In this document: positions 1 through 13,275 of the stretch, one piece after another | Layout of the letters: each line of letters starts with the position of its first letter | Numbering within the stretch: the stretch's first letter is position 1 | From: Physcia stellaris | Lineage: Eukaryota; Ascomycota; Lecanoromycetes; Caliciales; Physciaceae | DNA length: 64,000 bases | Direction of reading: 5' to 3' | Assembly (NCBI GenBank): GCA_018902385.1 | Contig: JABSSW010000076.1 | Location: 88,803 to 152,802, forward strand | Translations under genes and position numbers: made by a program | Notes under the pieces: generated by a model | Databases searched by the model: none | What the model saw: the letters and a program-made list of their open reading frames with translations, nothing else | What the model was told of the DNA's origin: nothing

Positions 1-935
1 AATCGAGAGCCTCTGAGGATTCGAGCCGAATATACAGTCGTCCAGTAGTGGTAGTCCGTGAAGCTTGAGTTCGTGGAGGATGGGGAATGAGGTTAGAGCA
101 TAGATCAGGGTTGAGGGCTCGATTGCCAGCTGGGATAGCTCCAATATTTCAAGGTTTTGCCAAAGTCGTGTTTGAGACAGCTTTGCAAAGCTACGTTCGG
201 CACCACTGCCATACTTCATCTGACGTAAATCAGGGCATCGAGATTGCAATTCAGCTTTAAGCGTGCTTGAGCCCGGTTGGTCGGCAAAAAGGCCCTCAGG
301 AAGATCAACGTAACGCAGATTCGCTAAGGCGGAGACGGCACGCGCGAGGTCTGCTTTGTTGGACTCTCTTGTCATATATGGCAGTTTGAAGAAATGGACC
401 TGGGCAGCCAGATATTGGTTCTCTCGGACCGTTCTGGATAATAGCTTCAGGCGCTCCGTTGGCGCATCTTTCGGTTCGCCATTGCGGTTTAGGAATGACT
501 TCCTCTTCCTCTTCTCTGCCAAGTCTATCTCGCGCTGGCAAAAGTGTACGGGATCGATTCGGACGCTGTGGTATCTGCGAATTGTTATCGTCCGTGGAGA
601 AGCAAGAGCAACACAGTTGCCCCGGACTTACAAGAGCTTCTGGCCAGTCTCCCCCATTGACGATTCACCAAGATACACTGCGCTAAGTCGCGCAAGTCGC
701 AAAGCATACAATCGCCATCTTGCATAGAGTCCTCCAGCTTGAGGTAGGTGTGGTCGCGAACATGCGGACAGACGTGGGCGAATATGTTTTCTAGGACATT
801 GCTCGGGAGTTTCGATGCCAGGCTTCTACCGCCAGAGCGCGCGGTTGACAGGGGATTCTGGAAGGCATCGAGGCCTGCCTCTGGTGTCTCATTTTTGAGC
901 TTTGATTTGGACCGGATGTGGTTGAGGAATTTCAT
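1..935 (-). CDS. F-box protein, 3' part cut by window edge; apparent 1-base frameshift
   Basis: The N-terminus (MKFLNHIRSKSK) is followed by an F-box-like segment, LPSNVLENIFAHVCPHVRD, and a Cys-rich stretch CMLCDLRDLAQC, as in fungal F-box/leucine-rich proteins that act as SCF ubiquitin-ligase substrate adaptors. After an intron at 575-631 (GTAAGT...CGCAG) the frame reads YHSVRIDPVHFC and then leucine-rich segments such as NLEILELSQLAIEP up to position 1. Exon 1 (632-935) is one base too short to join exon 2 in this frame. The lost base lies in or near 636-655, where a run of five G and an AGAAG stretch occur. I start at the second Met (935); a Met at 956 is also in frame. The substrate is unknown. 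The frameshift may be a sequencing error or a real lesion. Confidence 0.72.
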
Positions 936-1658
936 GATGAAAGGGGGAGCCGGCATAGGAGAAGCTTAATAATGGGCAGTGGGGGTGTTCCAAGGTCAGT
1001 AAAGACGCGGGGCTGTCTTGGCGCTGCAGGGTTTCAGGGGCTTTTGCGGGCTTGAGGTCGCCGGATGTTGTTGGGTTCAGGCCAGCGAGCACACCAGTGT
1101 TCCAGTTCTTCCTCAGTCCAAGGTCGTCTGGGAGAGTCGGTTCTGGGGGAAGATGTGGGCTTTTGAGCGGATTCTCAATAAAGGTAGAGACACCGGGTGC
1201 TTACCGTCATCCGTCTTTGATTCATGTGTGACCTGTGCAACGAATTCTCAGCATCTTCACCATGGATATATTATACAGACCGGAACACGTCATAACCAGC
1301 GCTCTCCCGTCACTTCGCTGGCCCTGATGTCTTGTGTCGGGTACCTACTCGTCGCGCTGAACCATGAATCATGGACGTCTTTGTCGGCAAAGCAGAGGAA
1401 GCGTTTGTGTGGGGTCTGTAGGATAAGAATTGCAACTTTTGATCCAGCCCTCTAGCATTTCCGTGTGGACCGGTTTGAGTTCATGGCAGAATCAGGGTTT
1501 TGGCGATACAGCTAGATTGCTGTCTCGTGGAAACTGTCTGTCCAGGATGGAAAATTCCTAATTTATAATCCCGAACCCCAAAAGACCTCAGTAAGTCCCG
1601 GTATCGGTTTCAGTACAGATAGGCCTTTAATCGCCTGCTGGAGATAGCTTTTTGCATC
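936..1658. other. intergenic, no gene seen
   Basis: This stretch lies upstream of the F-box gene and downstream of the RmlD-like gene. An open frame on + (1018-1455) has no ATG at its head, no recognisable domain and no plausible exon partners, so it is not called. Confidence 0.5.
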
Positions 1659-2852
1659 TCACTTGCGGTAGGCTCTGACCTGCCATCTCCTAGGGGTTGA
1701 TTAGCTGCAGAAACGAATTATTGGTATTCTTTGGGGGTGCCGTGTCAGCTTACCACCATGCCGTAAAATCCACAGTCTTCGTGCTAATGCCCAGATCTTT
1801 GAGGCTTTGATTGCTGAGATGCGTATCAAATGGTCTTTGGATCCCTCCGCTTTGTCCAACAGGCTCTTTACTCGCTACCATCCCTTGCAGTGGGAGACCC
1901 ATGATATCCGCAAGGGTCTCGCAAATCTGGTATTTCGTCATGCGATCGTCAGAGGAGAATTGTAAGATCTTTGGCAGATTCGCCCTCTCTGCACCCGCGT
2001 CCAGGTACTTCGTAGCTATATCCACGCACACCCTTGCTACGTCCTCGGTATTGGTAGGGTAGCGTTGTGCCCAGTCATCCATGATTACCTCGGCGTCTTT
2101 ATTCTGAGCCTTCCACACCGCATCCATGAGCACGTTGACAGCCGACTCTTTGCTACCTATGCTGTCATCGACAGTCCCGTAGAGGACTGGTACTCGAAGA
2201 ATGACGCCAAGGCATTGCTTTTCGGTGATCTCTAGGACTACCCTTTCGCCGTCAAGCTTTGTCTGCCCGTAGAGGTTCGGTGGTTTAGGCGTAGAGGTGA
2301 CTTCGTAGGGAGCTTCGCCCGGTAAGCCTGAGAAGACATAGTCTGTGGAAATGTAGAAGAGCTGGATGGAGCGAGAGGAGGTTGCTATGGCAAGTAGCCG
2401 AGTTGCTGCGACATTGAGTTCACGGGCAGCGGATGGGTTGGCGTCGCACTGCTCTGGGAGACGATTGGCAGCACCTACATGGAGTTATCGACATTGAAAG
2501 GCCAAATTGGTGGGTTGGTGTGCCGGAAGGAGCAGGAAGTCTTACAGTGGATCACAACATGCGGCCTTGATATTGTACAGCGTTAGCCGACCTAACTCTG
2601 GTTGTTTGTAATCTTAGAGGACTGAAGAGAGGTAGAGTATGCGTATTGGGACGAAGGAGCGTACTGAGTGTGGTCTAGAACGTCGTTGACAGCACTTTGG
2701 TCTGTCAGATCAACCTTGAGGATCGAGGGCGGATTCGATCTGCTAAAGCCTGTGCCTACGACGTTCCAGCCTGCCTGGTCGAAAGCCTTGATTAGCTGAC
2801 GGCCCAGCAAGCCGGTGGCACCAGTAATGAGCGCGACACGTTGATCAGTCAT
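1659..2852 (-). CDS. RmlD/MAT2B-like NAD(P)-binding protein (SDR extended family)
   Basis: The spliced model has four exons (2665-2852, 2546-2565, 1754-2474, 1659-1689) and encodes 319 aa with all phases closing. The start at 2852 gives MTDQRVALITGATGLLGRQL, a Rossmann nucleotide-binding motif. Exon 2 is only 20 nt (PHVVIH). Later come HCAANRLPEQC, YISTDYVFSG and YGQTKLDGE (the YxxxK pair). The last exon adds RWQVRAYRK after the Trp-Trp that otherwise precedes an in-frame TAA at 1750. The family includes dTDP-4-dehydrorhamnose reductases and the regulatory beta subunit of methionine adenosyltransferase; fungal proteins of this length and motif set are usually of the MAT2B-like branch. Catalysis is not certain and a regulatory role in S-adenosylmethionine synthesis is inferred from homology only. 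A model that stops at 1750 is possible but less likely. Confidence 0.88.
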
Positions 2853-3754
2853 TCTGCCAGGGGTGTAGTATGTATGCAATTGGAACGGCGCGATGCTTTT
2901 ACATTCATGGGTGGACCTGACAAAAGACAGATGTCATGTTGCCAACTACATGCAGTCATCATGCTGAATTCACGTGCTCACTCTTCTCTACAGCCAACCT
3001 CAAGGGATAGCTTGCAATGAAAAGGTTTCCAAAAATTACTCACCGATCCGAAGACCAGTGAGATCAGTCAATATAGTTGTAGTTTTCAACTAGCAAAAAC
3101 GCGATCTCGGACGAATCCTCACTGATACGCGTAAAGCCCTTGCACTCGGTTAAGGGAAAAAAGTTAGAGATTTGAGGGGGTGGTAGAGCAATAAGTACAT
3201 AGAGCGCCATGCCGGGTAATCGAGAGTGAAGTAGGTTTCGCGCTAACGGACTTCGATATTTTCCTCACGAGCCACTCCGAGTCCTAACTGAACTCATGGG
3301 CAGACTCCCTCCTCATTCATCAGCCACAATCTTCATGGACTGTGAACGGAAACTGGGGATTTACTTTGCAACTCTCAAAACGGGAGAAAGGAAGAAGACG
3401 ATGAAGAAAGCGGGCAACGAATGTTCAGCGCTCAGTGCCGCGAACTCAAGGGAAAAGGTCGCTTCAAGCATCAAAAGAGCATCACATGTGGAGTCAAAGA
3501 AGCCCACTCGACCGTGTGGGCTGGGAGATTACAGATAAAGCTCCCTTCTATGAGAGTCAGAGAGCTAGTCTCCAGTCTCTGGCCATCCTCTTAGCCCTCA
3601 TACAATGTAAGTCAACAAAGCCAGTCACACCTGGGCTTGGCCTTGCGACCTTTCGTTGTCCATGATATCGGTGGGAGTATAGCAGGCACTTACAGCCAAT
3701 CTTTCCAATGCAGTGACGCCTTCGGAGGGGCTCGATCAAACACTCATGGACTGA
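2853..3754. other. intergenic, no gene seen
   Basis: Promoter side of the RmlD-like gene and 3' side of the monooxygenase gene. Small overlapping frames at 3296-3739 have no domain and no good splice partners. Confidence 0.5.
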
Positions 3755-5530
3755 CTAGGCATCGTTGCATGCCCACTTTGCATAATCAAAGTCCAATTCC
3801 TCCATGGTCATGACCTCTCTTCTCCCCTCACCTCTCTCCGCGAATGCTCTCTTGATGGCCGGAAAGCGTGCACGCGCCCAGTAATCCGCGTCACTCCATC
3901 GTTTTGGCAGTTTACCAATCTCATTTTGTTTGGCCTTTTCGGCCCATCCAACCATATAATTATGGTAATCTAAGTCCTCCAGGTTCGACATCTCGTGAAA
4001 CTTCCTTCCACTACCTCTCTCAGCAACCCTGGCTTCCTCCCATCTATCCATTACTTCGATGGAGGGTAAGCATAATCGACCGCTCCATATGCGAGCAATG
4101 ACTGCGGCCTGGCCCTCACAGGTTCGGAAAGGGAGAATCTTGGATGGCACACCTGAGTGATATTCGGAGTCAGCACTACCTGTTCGAAGTTGATTCTTGC
4201 CAATGTAGGACGTGTTTAGGAACACGTTTTCCTCAATTTGCTCCATGATCTAGTATACAACTAGAGTAGGGGAAAAATTGGCAGAGATGTACTGACCTAC
4301 AAAGGCCAGCGTGGGGTTATCTGTATAGAAAACATGTTCATAGAGGCGATGCACTCGTTCTCCAGTAGTGATGAGCGGTGGCTGCAGAGATGAAAGAAAA
4401 GGATACGAGTGATGATAGCCAGTACAGAATAGAATAGCATCGACGTTCTGCTCAACACGGCCATCAGCAAAGCGGACAGCTCGTTCAGGGCTGCTTGGAC
4501 GAGGACATAGAAATTCAACGATCTGGGGCATGACAACTTTGTCGTTCGAAGTATGACCAGCCGAAAGCGGCGATATTGAGCGCTGGGATATGATTAGAGG
4601 AGAAACACAGCAAGGGCTAATTTGAGTAGAGATGTCAAGGCCAGAGGCGGAATTGCCGACTATGATCGTCTTCTTGGCTGCGAACTCCTCGGGCCGTCGG
4701 TAGAATTTTGAATGTGATATCCGCCCTGGGTACGCTTCGTTCCACTGCTTGATGCCTTTAACGTCAGGGATATAGGGAACTGCATAGTGTCCGCTGGCAA
4801 CGGCAACAGCATCATACGACCCAGTGGAGCTCTTATCTGAGAGCAAATTACAGCTTGTAACTTGCCAAATGTTCCGGTCTCGGCGTACTTCGGTCACCTG
4901 GGTTTGATATCGAATGAGATGTTTTACGTCGTCTGCATATTCCTTCAGGTAGCGCAACACGGATTCACGACTTGGAAAAAGCTGATCATTTGCAAGAGAA
5001 CGATTGTCGGAGTAGGCCATCAGGGTATGAGGTATGTTAGTCTCCAACTGGTCGTACATTGGCGATACGAACCTGTCTCTCTTCCGAGGCTTGTGGCATG
5101 TTCCCCTTTTTATCTCATCATCTTGCCATACAGGTCCTTCAAGTGGTGCGTTTGGGTCAGTTTGAGGGATATCAGTTTTAGCATCAGACGTGTTGTGAGT
5201 GTAATTCCAACAACCGCCGCAGAGTGCTTGCTGCTCGTATATGTCTATTTCGGAAAAATGCTTTTCCGCAAGGAGATACCTGCTCAGTGGTCAATATGAG
5301 AGCTCGACAGTATTCGATATAGAGCAGAAGACTGCCAGATTAGCCCAGAAGTTTGATTCGCTTCTGAATCTACGAATCCCCAAGCCAATGATTTGACGAT
5401 TTGCTCGATTCCATCCCAGCCGATCACAACAATCCTTGTGTATCTCTCATAGTAGATTCTCTACGCACTTTGCGCAGGCAGTCCCTCCCGGACCCCCGCC
5501 GATGATTGCAACTCTCCTGATGTGATCCAT
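3755..5530 (-). CDS. FAD/NADPH-dependent flavin-containing monooxygenase (FMO type)
   Basis: The model has exons 5469-5530, 4297-5279 and 3755-4152, encodes 480 aa, and its phases close. Exon 1 carries the FAD-binding fingerprint AIIGGGPGG near the N-terminus. The middle has the FMO-type stretch GRISHSKFYRRPEEF and a second Rossmann motif, IIVGNSASGLD, for NADPH. Further on is FCTGYHHSYPF, equivalent to the ATGY motif of class B monooxygenases. The family oxygenates soft nucleophiles (N or S) with O2 and NADPH; the substrate here is unknown. The C-terminal exon (KILPFRTCEGQAAV to the end) matches fungal FMO tails. The 3' intron (4153-4296, about 144 bp) is longer than the others and its donor (GTCAGT) was chosen because it joins FVG to VPSKILPF. 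The gene is divergent from the telomere-protein gene and shares a 0.5-kb upstream region with it. Confidence 0.9.
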
Positions 5531-6032
5531 GCCAAGACACTTCAATAAGGATTTCCAGTCAGATCCGAAACAGATCTTCGAGGACTACTTGCTCTGACAA
5601 CCGTGTGACCTTTGGCTGCAGAATGAAAATTCAATATGCAGATGTTTTCGGGAGGGAGTTCATCTCCATTCCTAGTCTGATCGTAGGTCAGGACCTGCAC
5701 TGGAAGTCGTTCGCATGGCGTCCCGCCGATATATACATAATGGAGTGGTCAAGAATCATGATTACAATCGTATAGGTACGATTGATGGGTCTGGTGGATG
5801 GTTCTGACGGCCCGCTAGCCCGTAGACAGCTCCGAGGTCTTGGCCAAAGACTCGATCTTCTTGGCGCGTTGCGTTACCTTAACTACAGTACGTTACGAAC
5901 AAAGACTCTCAGGTACATCGACGAATGCGCCCTGCGATCTGATGACATGGGAATCTTTAGAATGCGAAGATTCATACGCTATCTTCTATACCCAAAGTCT
6001 CGCACCCTCAATCGGAAGGGGACATTCTGCTG
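5531..6032. promoter_or_regulatory. divergent upstream region of FMO and telomere-protein genes
   Basis: These 502 bp separate two divergently transcribed start codons and so must hold both promoters. I see no individual element that I can assign with confidence. Confidence 0.45.
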
Positions 6033-9000
6033 ATGACAATGCCTCCCTCGGATCAATCGCTGAGCGACGACCGACTCCCGATTGCTCTGCTTCAACCTTC
6101 TCAAGGATACGAGGGCAAGACAACTTCCGGCATAGTTACACTGATATGGCCGTACTCTGTCTCCCAGAGCTCCTTTAGTATCTTGCTTGTAGAACCCGAC
6201 TTTCGTTTGCGACGACAGAGGGGACAAATCAGAGTGCATCTCACAGGCTCAAGCGCCATAGCTTTGGCGAGGCTGGGGGTGCAAAGTGGCGATTCTATTC
6301 TCCTTAGCTTAGAGGGCGTCGTATGGGCGAAAGATGAATTAAATGGGAAAACCCCAGGGAGAGGTATAGAATGGGAGCTACGATATGGAGAGCGAATAGT
6401 GTTACAGGTAAAAGAATATTTTGGAGACAACGCTCAAGACTACAGCTAATTCACAATTGTCTAAAGCTTCAGCGAGACGGGCAAGACCCAATTCTTCTAA
6501 ACATAGATCATCCTACGGCCCCTCCTGAATCACAATTCTCGTTGCCCACACCGCTTGACTCGCCTCGATCTCCGGATGTCGTTCTTTCAATGAGATCAAC
6601 GCACCTCTTGAATCGGGAGAATCATGATCCGCAGGCATGGGTATCTCCGGCTTTTCTCAAGCGTAAAGAACTGTCATCAACATCCATACTGAATTCCATA
6701 TATGATCCAATGAAATATGGAGATGACTATCGAGAGACAAGTCCCAGTAAAAGAACCAAATTTGGCAGGAGAAGTGGGGGGTGGAGATATGCGCCTCAGT
6801 CATCAAGCCCGATTGAGGAGGTTGACACTGCTCTTGACGAGGAGTATGGAGTACTGCAGGAAGCTGAAGATAAAGACGCAACCGTTCAGGAGTCTGGTGC
6901 TGGTTTTGAGGCGCCTGCTAGCGTCTCGACTGAGGATCGTCTTGAGACCTGCCTACTCGTAGAACAAGATGAAAAGGCATTGGATGCTCTTGTTCCTTCC
7001 AATGTCGTTGCTACTGATAGCAAACTTACTTTCGAAAGAAACGAGGATCTTTCGAGAGACGCTCATGACGAAGAAACCCTCGTCCAGGATGCAACCTGCA
7101 GGGACTCATCAATTCAAGTTCCATCGCCACGTGCAGCAGATGTCAATTCTGAGCTCATGCGGCCTAAGACACCTATCCAAGATACCTATGATAGCGATAC
7201 GTTGTCAACGTCAAAGTCGTTAGCTAATCCCAGCGAGAAGGCCGCGGCAGATGCACTGTACAGCGAAGACCACGTGAACATCCACAATGTGTCTTCAGCG
7301 GGACAAAGTCCAGTCTCATCACCAGCGCAAGTCTTGTCCAGTCCCAACAGGTTGTCAAGACCGAATAGCTCGTTGTCAAACCGAAGTGAACCCTCTGAGA
7401 ACGGCTCTTCCATGCTTCGTAGCCACCTTGATGGAGAAGACATAGTAAACGAGCCTCATGGCGAGGAACCTTTCTCCAAGCGTTCATATATCGCATCCGA
7501 AAGTAGTGGCAGGAGTGATATGGAATCAGAGGACAGTGGCCTGATTGTAAAAGTGCGAGACGGTTCAGGTGATGACGAGCGACACGACAGACCGATCCGC
7601 GACAATCAACAGGATATGGCACCTCCGTTTGACTCTCCACCATCGTCGCCCCAAGCGTTCGATCACGGATATGACGGCTCGGTTTTCTCCCGGCCACGAT
7701 CTCCTGCAGTATCCCTTCCGAGCGCTGACGAACAAGCTGACGACCTATCGACCGTTACGAATTTACAGGCAGAGACCCTTTCGAAAGGGGCAACGAGCGA
7801 AAGAGATACCGTTGAGACTGAATACGAACAAGCGCTCAATTATCCAACATTCGCGCAGGATACACCGTATCATAAGCAAGAGTCCAGACTTCAACTGAGG
7901 ACTACATTGCCTTCTGGTCACGAGCCTGAAAGCAGCCCAAAAACAGATGATAATGATATCACCCAAAATTTGCAGCATGGAGACCCAGATTCTGAGCGAA
8001 TGAATGACTCATTCCATCGAAAAGACCAAGGCTCTACCAGATTCGACGACAGCTCTGGAGGAAGCAAGGCTATCCTCAAGACCTACAATGGAACTATAGA
8101 AAGTGACACAGAGAGCGTGGACATAGATCATCAAGCAATTTTAAGTGGTGGTCATCGTGCTTTGAGCCAGCCGGCGAGAACAGCCACAATTATCGAAGTA
8201 GGAAGTTTTCCCAATGAGGACAATGTGCACAACGCTCAAGACGAAGATGATTCTGATGGCGAAAGCCATCCTATGGCAAATGCGCGATCAGTATCCTTTA
8301 GTAACGGATCTCATTCCCAACCCATCGAGATCATTGATGTAGACGAATATGAAGCCGTCGGATCTCGTATGGGAAAGGAAGATTCAGCCCAGTCTGAGGA
8401 ATGCCACTACTGGAGCGATGAAGTTATTCAAGACCCAGAAAGGGCTGGACTCGAATCCATAGACGATGATGATCTGAGTGAGGAGCAAGAAATTGTCGCA
8501 GCCGAAGAAGATTATGAGGAAAACTACGAACAAGAATATGAAGAGGAGTATGAGGAAGACTATGAGGAAGTCAATGAGGGAGACATAGAGGATGACATAG
8601 AGGACGAAGAGATCTCGCCTGACGCCCTCGAACAATCAGGTCAGGGCCAGGCCCCTGGGCCAGACGCGAAGACTTGCCACGTAGAAATTATCGATCTGGA
8701 AAGCGATGATGAAGTGGAGCCTCCGAGAACGTCCACCGTGCATGTCGAGGGTCCTCAGGTCTCAAATCCTGTCCCAGATGTGAAAAGTGCATTGACCGAG
8801 GAGTCTGGCCTTACGTTAGATCGAGAGGCACCTGGTGAAGCCTCAGAGCCTCCACAAAAAGAGCTGAGGCAAGAGCCCAATATTGAGATCGAACAGGACG
8901 CTTCACAGCAGGTCCCAACTTTTGCCGAGTCGCCTACTGAAGCGAAAGCTGAAGTACGAGATACCTACTCCGAAGACGATGCCTTCTCAGACACAGAAGC

Positions 9001-10543
9001 TTCTGAAGCAATTCTGGCAGTGATACCAGAAGAGAGACCAAAGCCCCAGTTAGGGTTTACAAGACACTCCGTAGATCTTACAACCACTACCCAGGAAGCA
9101 GTACTATCCCCGGCTTTGAGTAATAGTGCGGATACACATGCATGGAAAGACGGGGATCGAATTGAACCAGGCGTGAATGCTATCACAAGCTCTCCTGTAA
9201 GTCATGGACCAGTAGCTGCTTTGCTCAATATTGCTGCCGACACAACGAGCGTTCAGTACTCTATTGATGAAGAAGCACATCATACGCGAACTGCTTTAAA
9301 GAACATCGCCATGGCACGGGACGAAGCAATACCTCATCAGAGTGGCGAAGACTCCAACGAGCAAGAAACGAAAGAGCGCTCAATGCAGGACCTCCGCGAT
9401 GAACTCACCCAGCGAAGCCAGCTTCTCACACCGAATGATACTCAGACGTCAAAGATTGTGCGTGAACCATCAGATCTTTCTAGATTATCCCAGGACGAAC
9501 AAGATACACTACCGACACCAAGCTTGACGCAAAAGACGTCCGAATTCTTGCTGCCGATTACGCCTCTAACTCGAAAACCGTCTCTGATTGAGCAATTAAA
9601 GGAATTGAGGAGTGACTCGGGACGAAAAAGACGATCAGGCCTCAGTAATCAACTACCAATTGCTGCGAGTCCGTGGTTTGGAACAAGCAGGTCAAGTCAG
9701 GTGGGTCATTCCAGCGACCAGGAAAGCATACCTGGAGCGGAGGAGGAGACTGGTCGAGATGGCGACGTCAGCAGTGAATCGGAACAAAGTGAGCTTGAAC
9801 CAGAGCCATCGCTACCGAGGCGTCGTGCTGTTTCGCCACCACTGAGTTCGGTATTTGCTCGATTACCTTCTTCATCCCCACCGCCACGTCCTGAGCCAGA
9901 CTCCGGCTTCCGTACCTCGCTCGCATACTTCGCCCCTCTTTCAACGCTTCGTTCCCATTACAACTCGACGACTTCCGTGCTAGCACTCGTGATTGCATCT
10001 GCGCCAATTACTCGTGCCACTGCAGGACCCAAGGATTATCATAAGACGCTTTACATAACCGACCCATCTTCTGCTTCTCCGCCCTCGGTGACGTCGGCGC
10101 GCATCTTTCGCCCTTCAAGATTCCCATTCCCCGACGTGCAGCAAGGCGATGCAATTCTTCTGCGAAACTTCCGCGTCGTCAGCTACAAAAAGCAGCTGGG
10201 ATTGCTGAGTACTGACAGTAGCGCTTGGGCTGTATTTCGCCGCGGCGAAGAACCACAGATCAGAGGTCCACCCGTCGAATTTGGTGCCGAAGAAAGAGGC
10301 TTTGCCAGGGGTCACTGGGACTGGTGGGCCACGGTTGAGCAGGAGAAGTATGCAGATGCTGTTCCAGAGGATAAGGCAGAGAGTCCAAAAGGAAAACGAG
10401 GACACAAAAGCGGGAACAGTAGATCGAGCATTGTAAGGCATGAGCTGAGGGACGGTACGACGTATGTCGACAGGCCGAAGGTTGAGAACACCGAGATGCA
10501 CGAGTTGAGAGATGGAACCCAGTGGTCGGACAGCAAGCTCTGA
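6033..10543 (+). CDS. large disordered telomeric POT1/CDC13-type OB-fold protein
   Basis: Exon 1 (6033-6407) ends at a GTAAAA donor. Three in-phase acceptors are possible (exon 2 from 6446, 6467 or 6473); 6467 leaves a normal 59-nt intron and gives about 1,483 aa. The N-terminal ~110 residues (SGIVTLIWPYSVS... RGQIRVHLTG... GDSILLSLEG) and the C-terminal ~220 residues (LALVIASAPITRA... DAILLRNFRVVSY... ARGHWDWW) look like the OB-type telomeric single-strand DNA binding domains of the POT1/CDC13 class. The tail has two copies of HELRDGT. Between them lie about 1,100 low-complexity, Ser/Glu/Asp-rich residues, including a Glu/Tyr tract at 8505-8610. Two SUMO-interaction-like cores occur: PIEIIDVDE (near 8325) and VEIIDLESDDE (near 8680). 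A role in telomere end protection is inferred from the domains only. Confidence 0.82.
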
Positions 10544-11133
10544 TGCCCTATTCCCACATTTACATGCAGCCTATGCCACAATTTTCGGCTTCTTCAGTAT
10601 TTTATGCCCTAGCTCCTCGTCGTGCAGCTGCACTTATTGCATGGTTTGGGTGAGTTGTCGCAAGGATGATAACCTGATACAGTCTCCTGGCGGGTAATAC
10701 CGCTGGTGTACAATATCGACATATCGAGCATGGCAAAAGGTGTTTGGCTTGGGTCATACATGGCTGTATACTTACATGAACAGGAGGAGATACTGTACAG
10801 CTTTACTTGGAAAAAAAGGGATCAGACTTGCTTTTTGTTGGGTGTTCACCAAATTCCCTGATTAGAGAGCCAGGCTTCTGTCCCACGAGAGGAAGAGTTG
10901 GGAGGCCAAGCTGGTAGTGTAGACCTCGTCAGCGAAAGGCCTCGAAGAACTCGATTGGTTCAGAAGCTATCATGCCATGAATTATTTACTTGTTCGCGCG
11001 GTGCATCATGCACTTTTATCACATCTCATTTGTTGGTTGACCTTTGTATCTTTCAACCATCTGTTCTGTCCATTCTCAAGAGCAAACCAAGGTCACGAGT
11101 AGTCGGAGAAGTAACTCACCAACCCACCAACAT
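10544..11133. other. convergent intergenic region
   Basis: 3' flanks of the telomere-protein gene (+) and the dehydrogenase gene (-). No further gene is seen. Confidence 0.5.

Positions 11134-13275
<2,142 letters not shown>

Noticed and set aside
1018-1455. 145-codon open frame on +
   Set aside because: It begins at a non-ATG codon, has no domain or compositional sign of coding and no splice partners.
3296-3739. overlapping small frames on both strands
   Set aside because: No recognisable domain; random-looking composition; they contradict each other.
8384-8635. very hydrophobic minus-strand frame resembling a membrane protein
   Set aside because: It is the antisense of the Glu/Tyr-rich tract in the telomere protein (GAA/GAG read backwards gives Phe/Leu).
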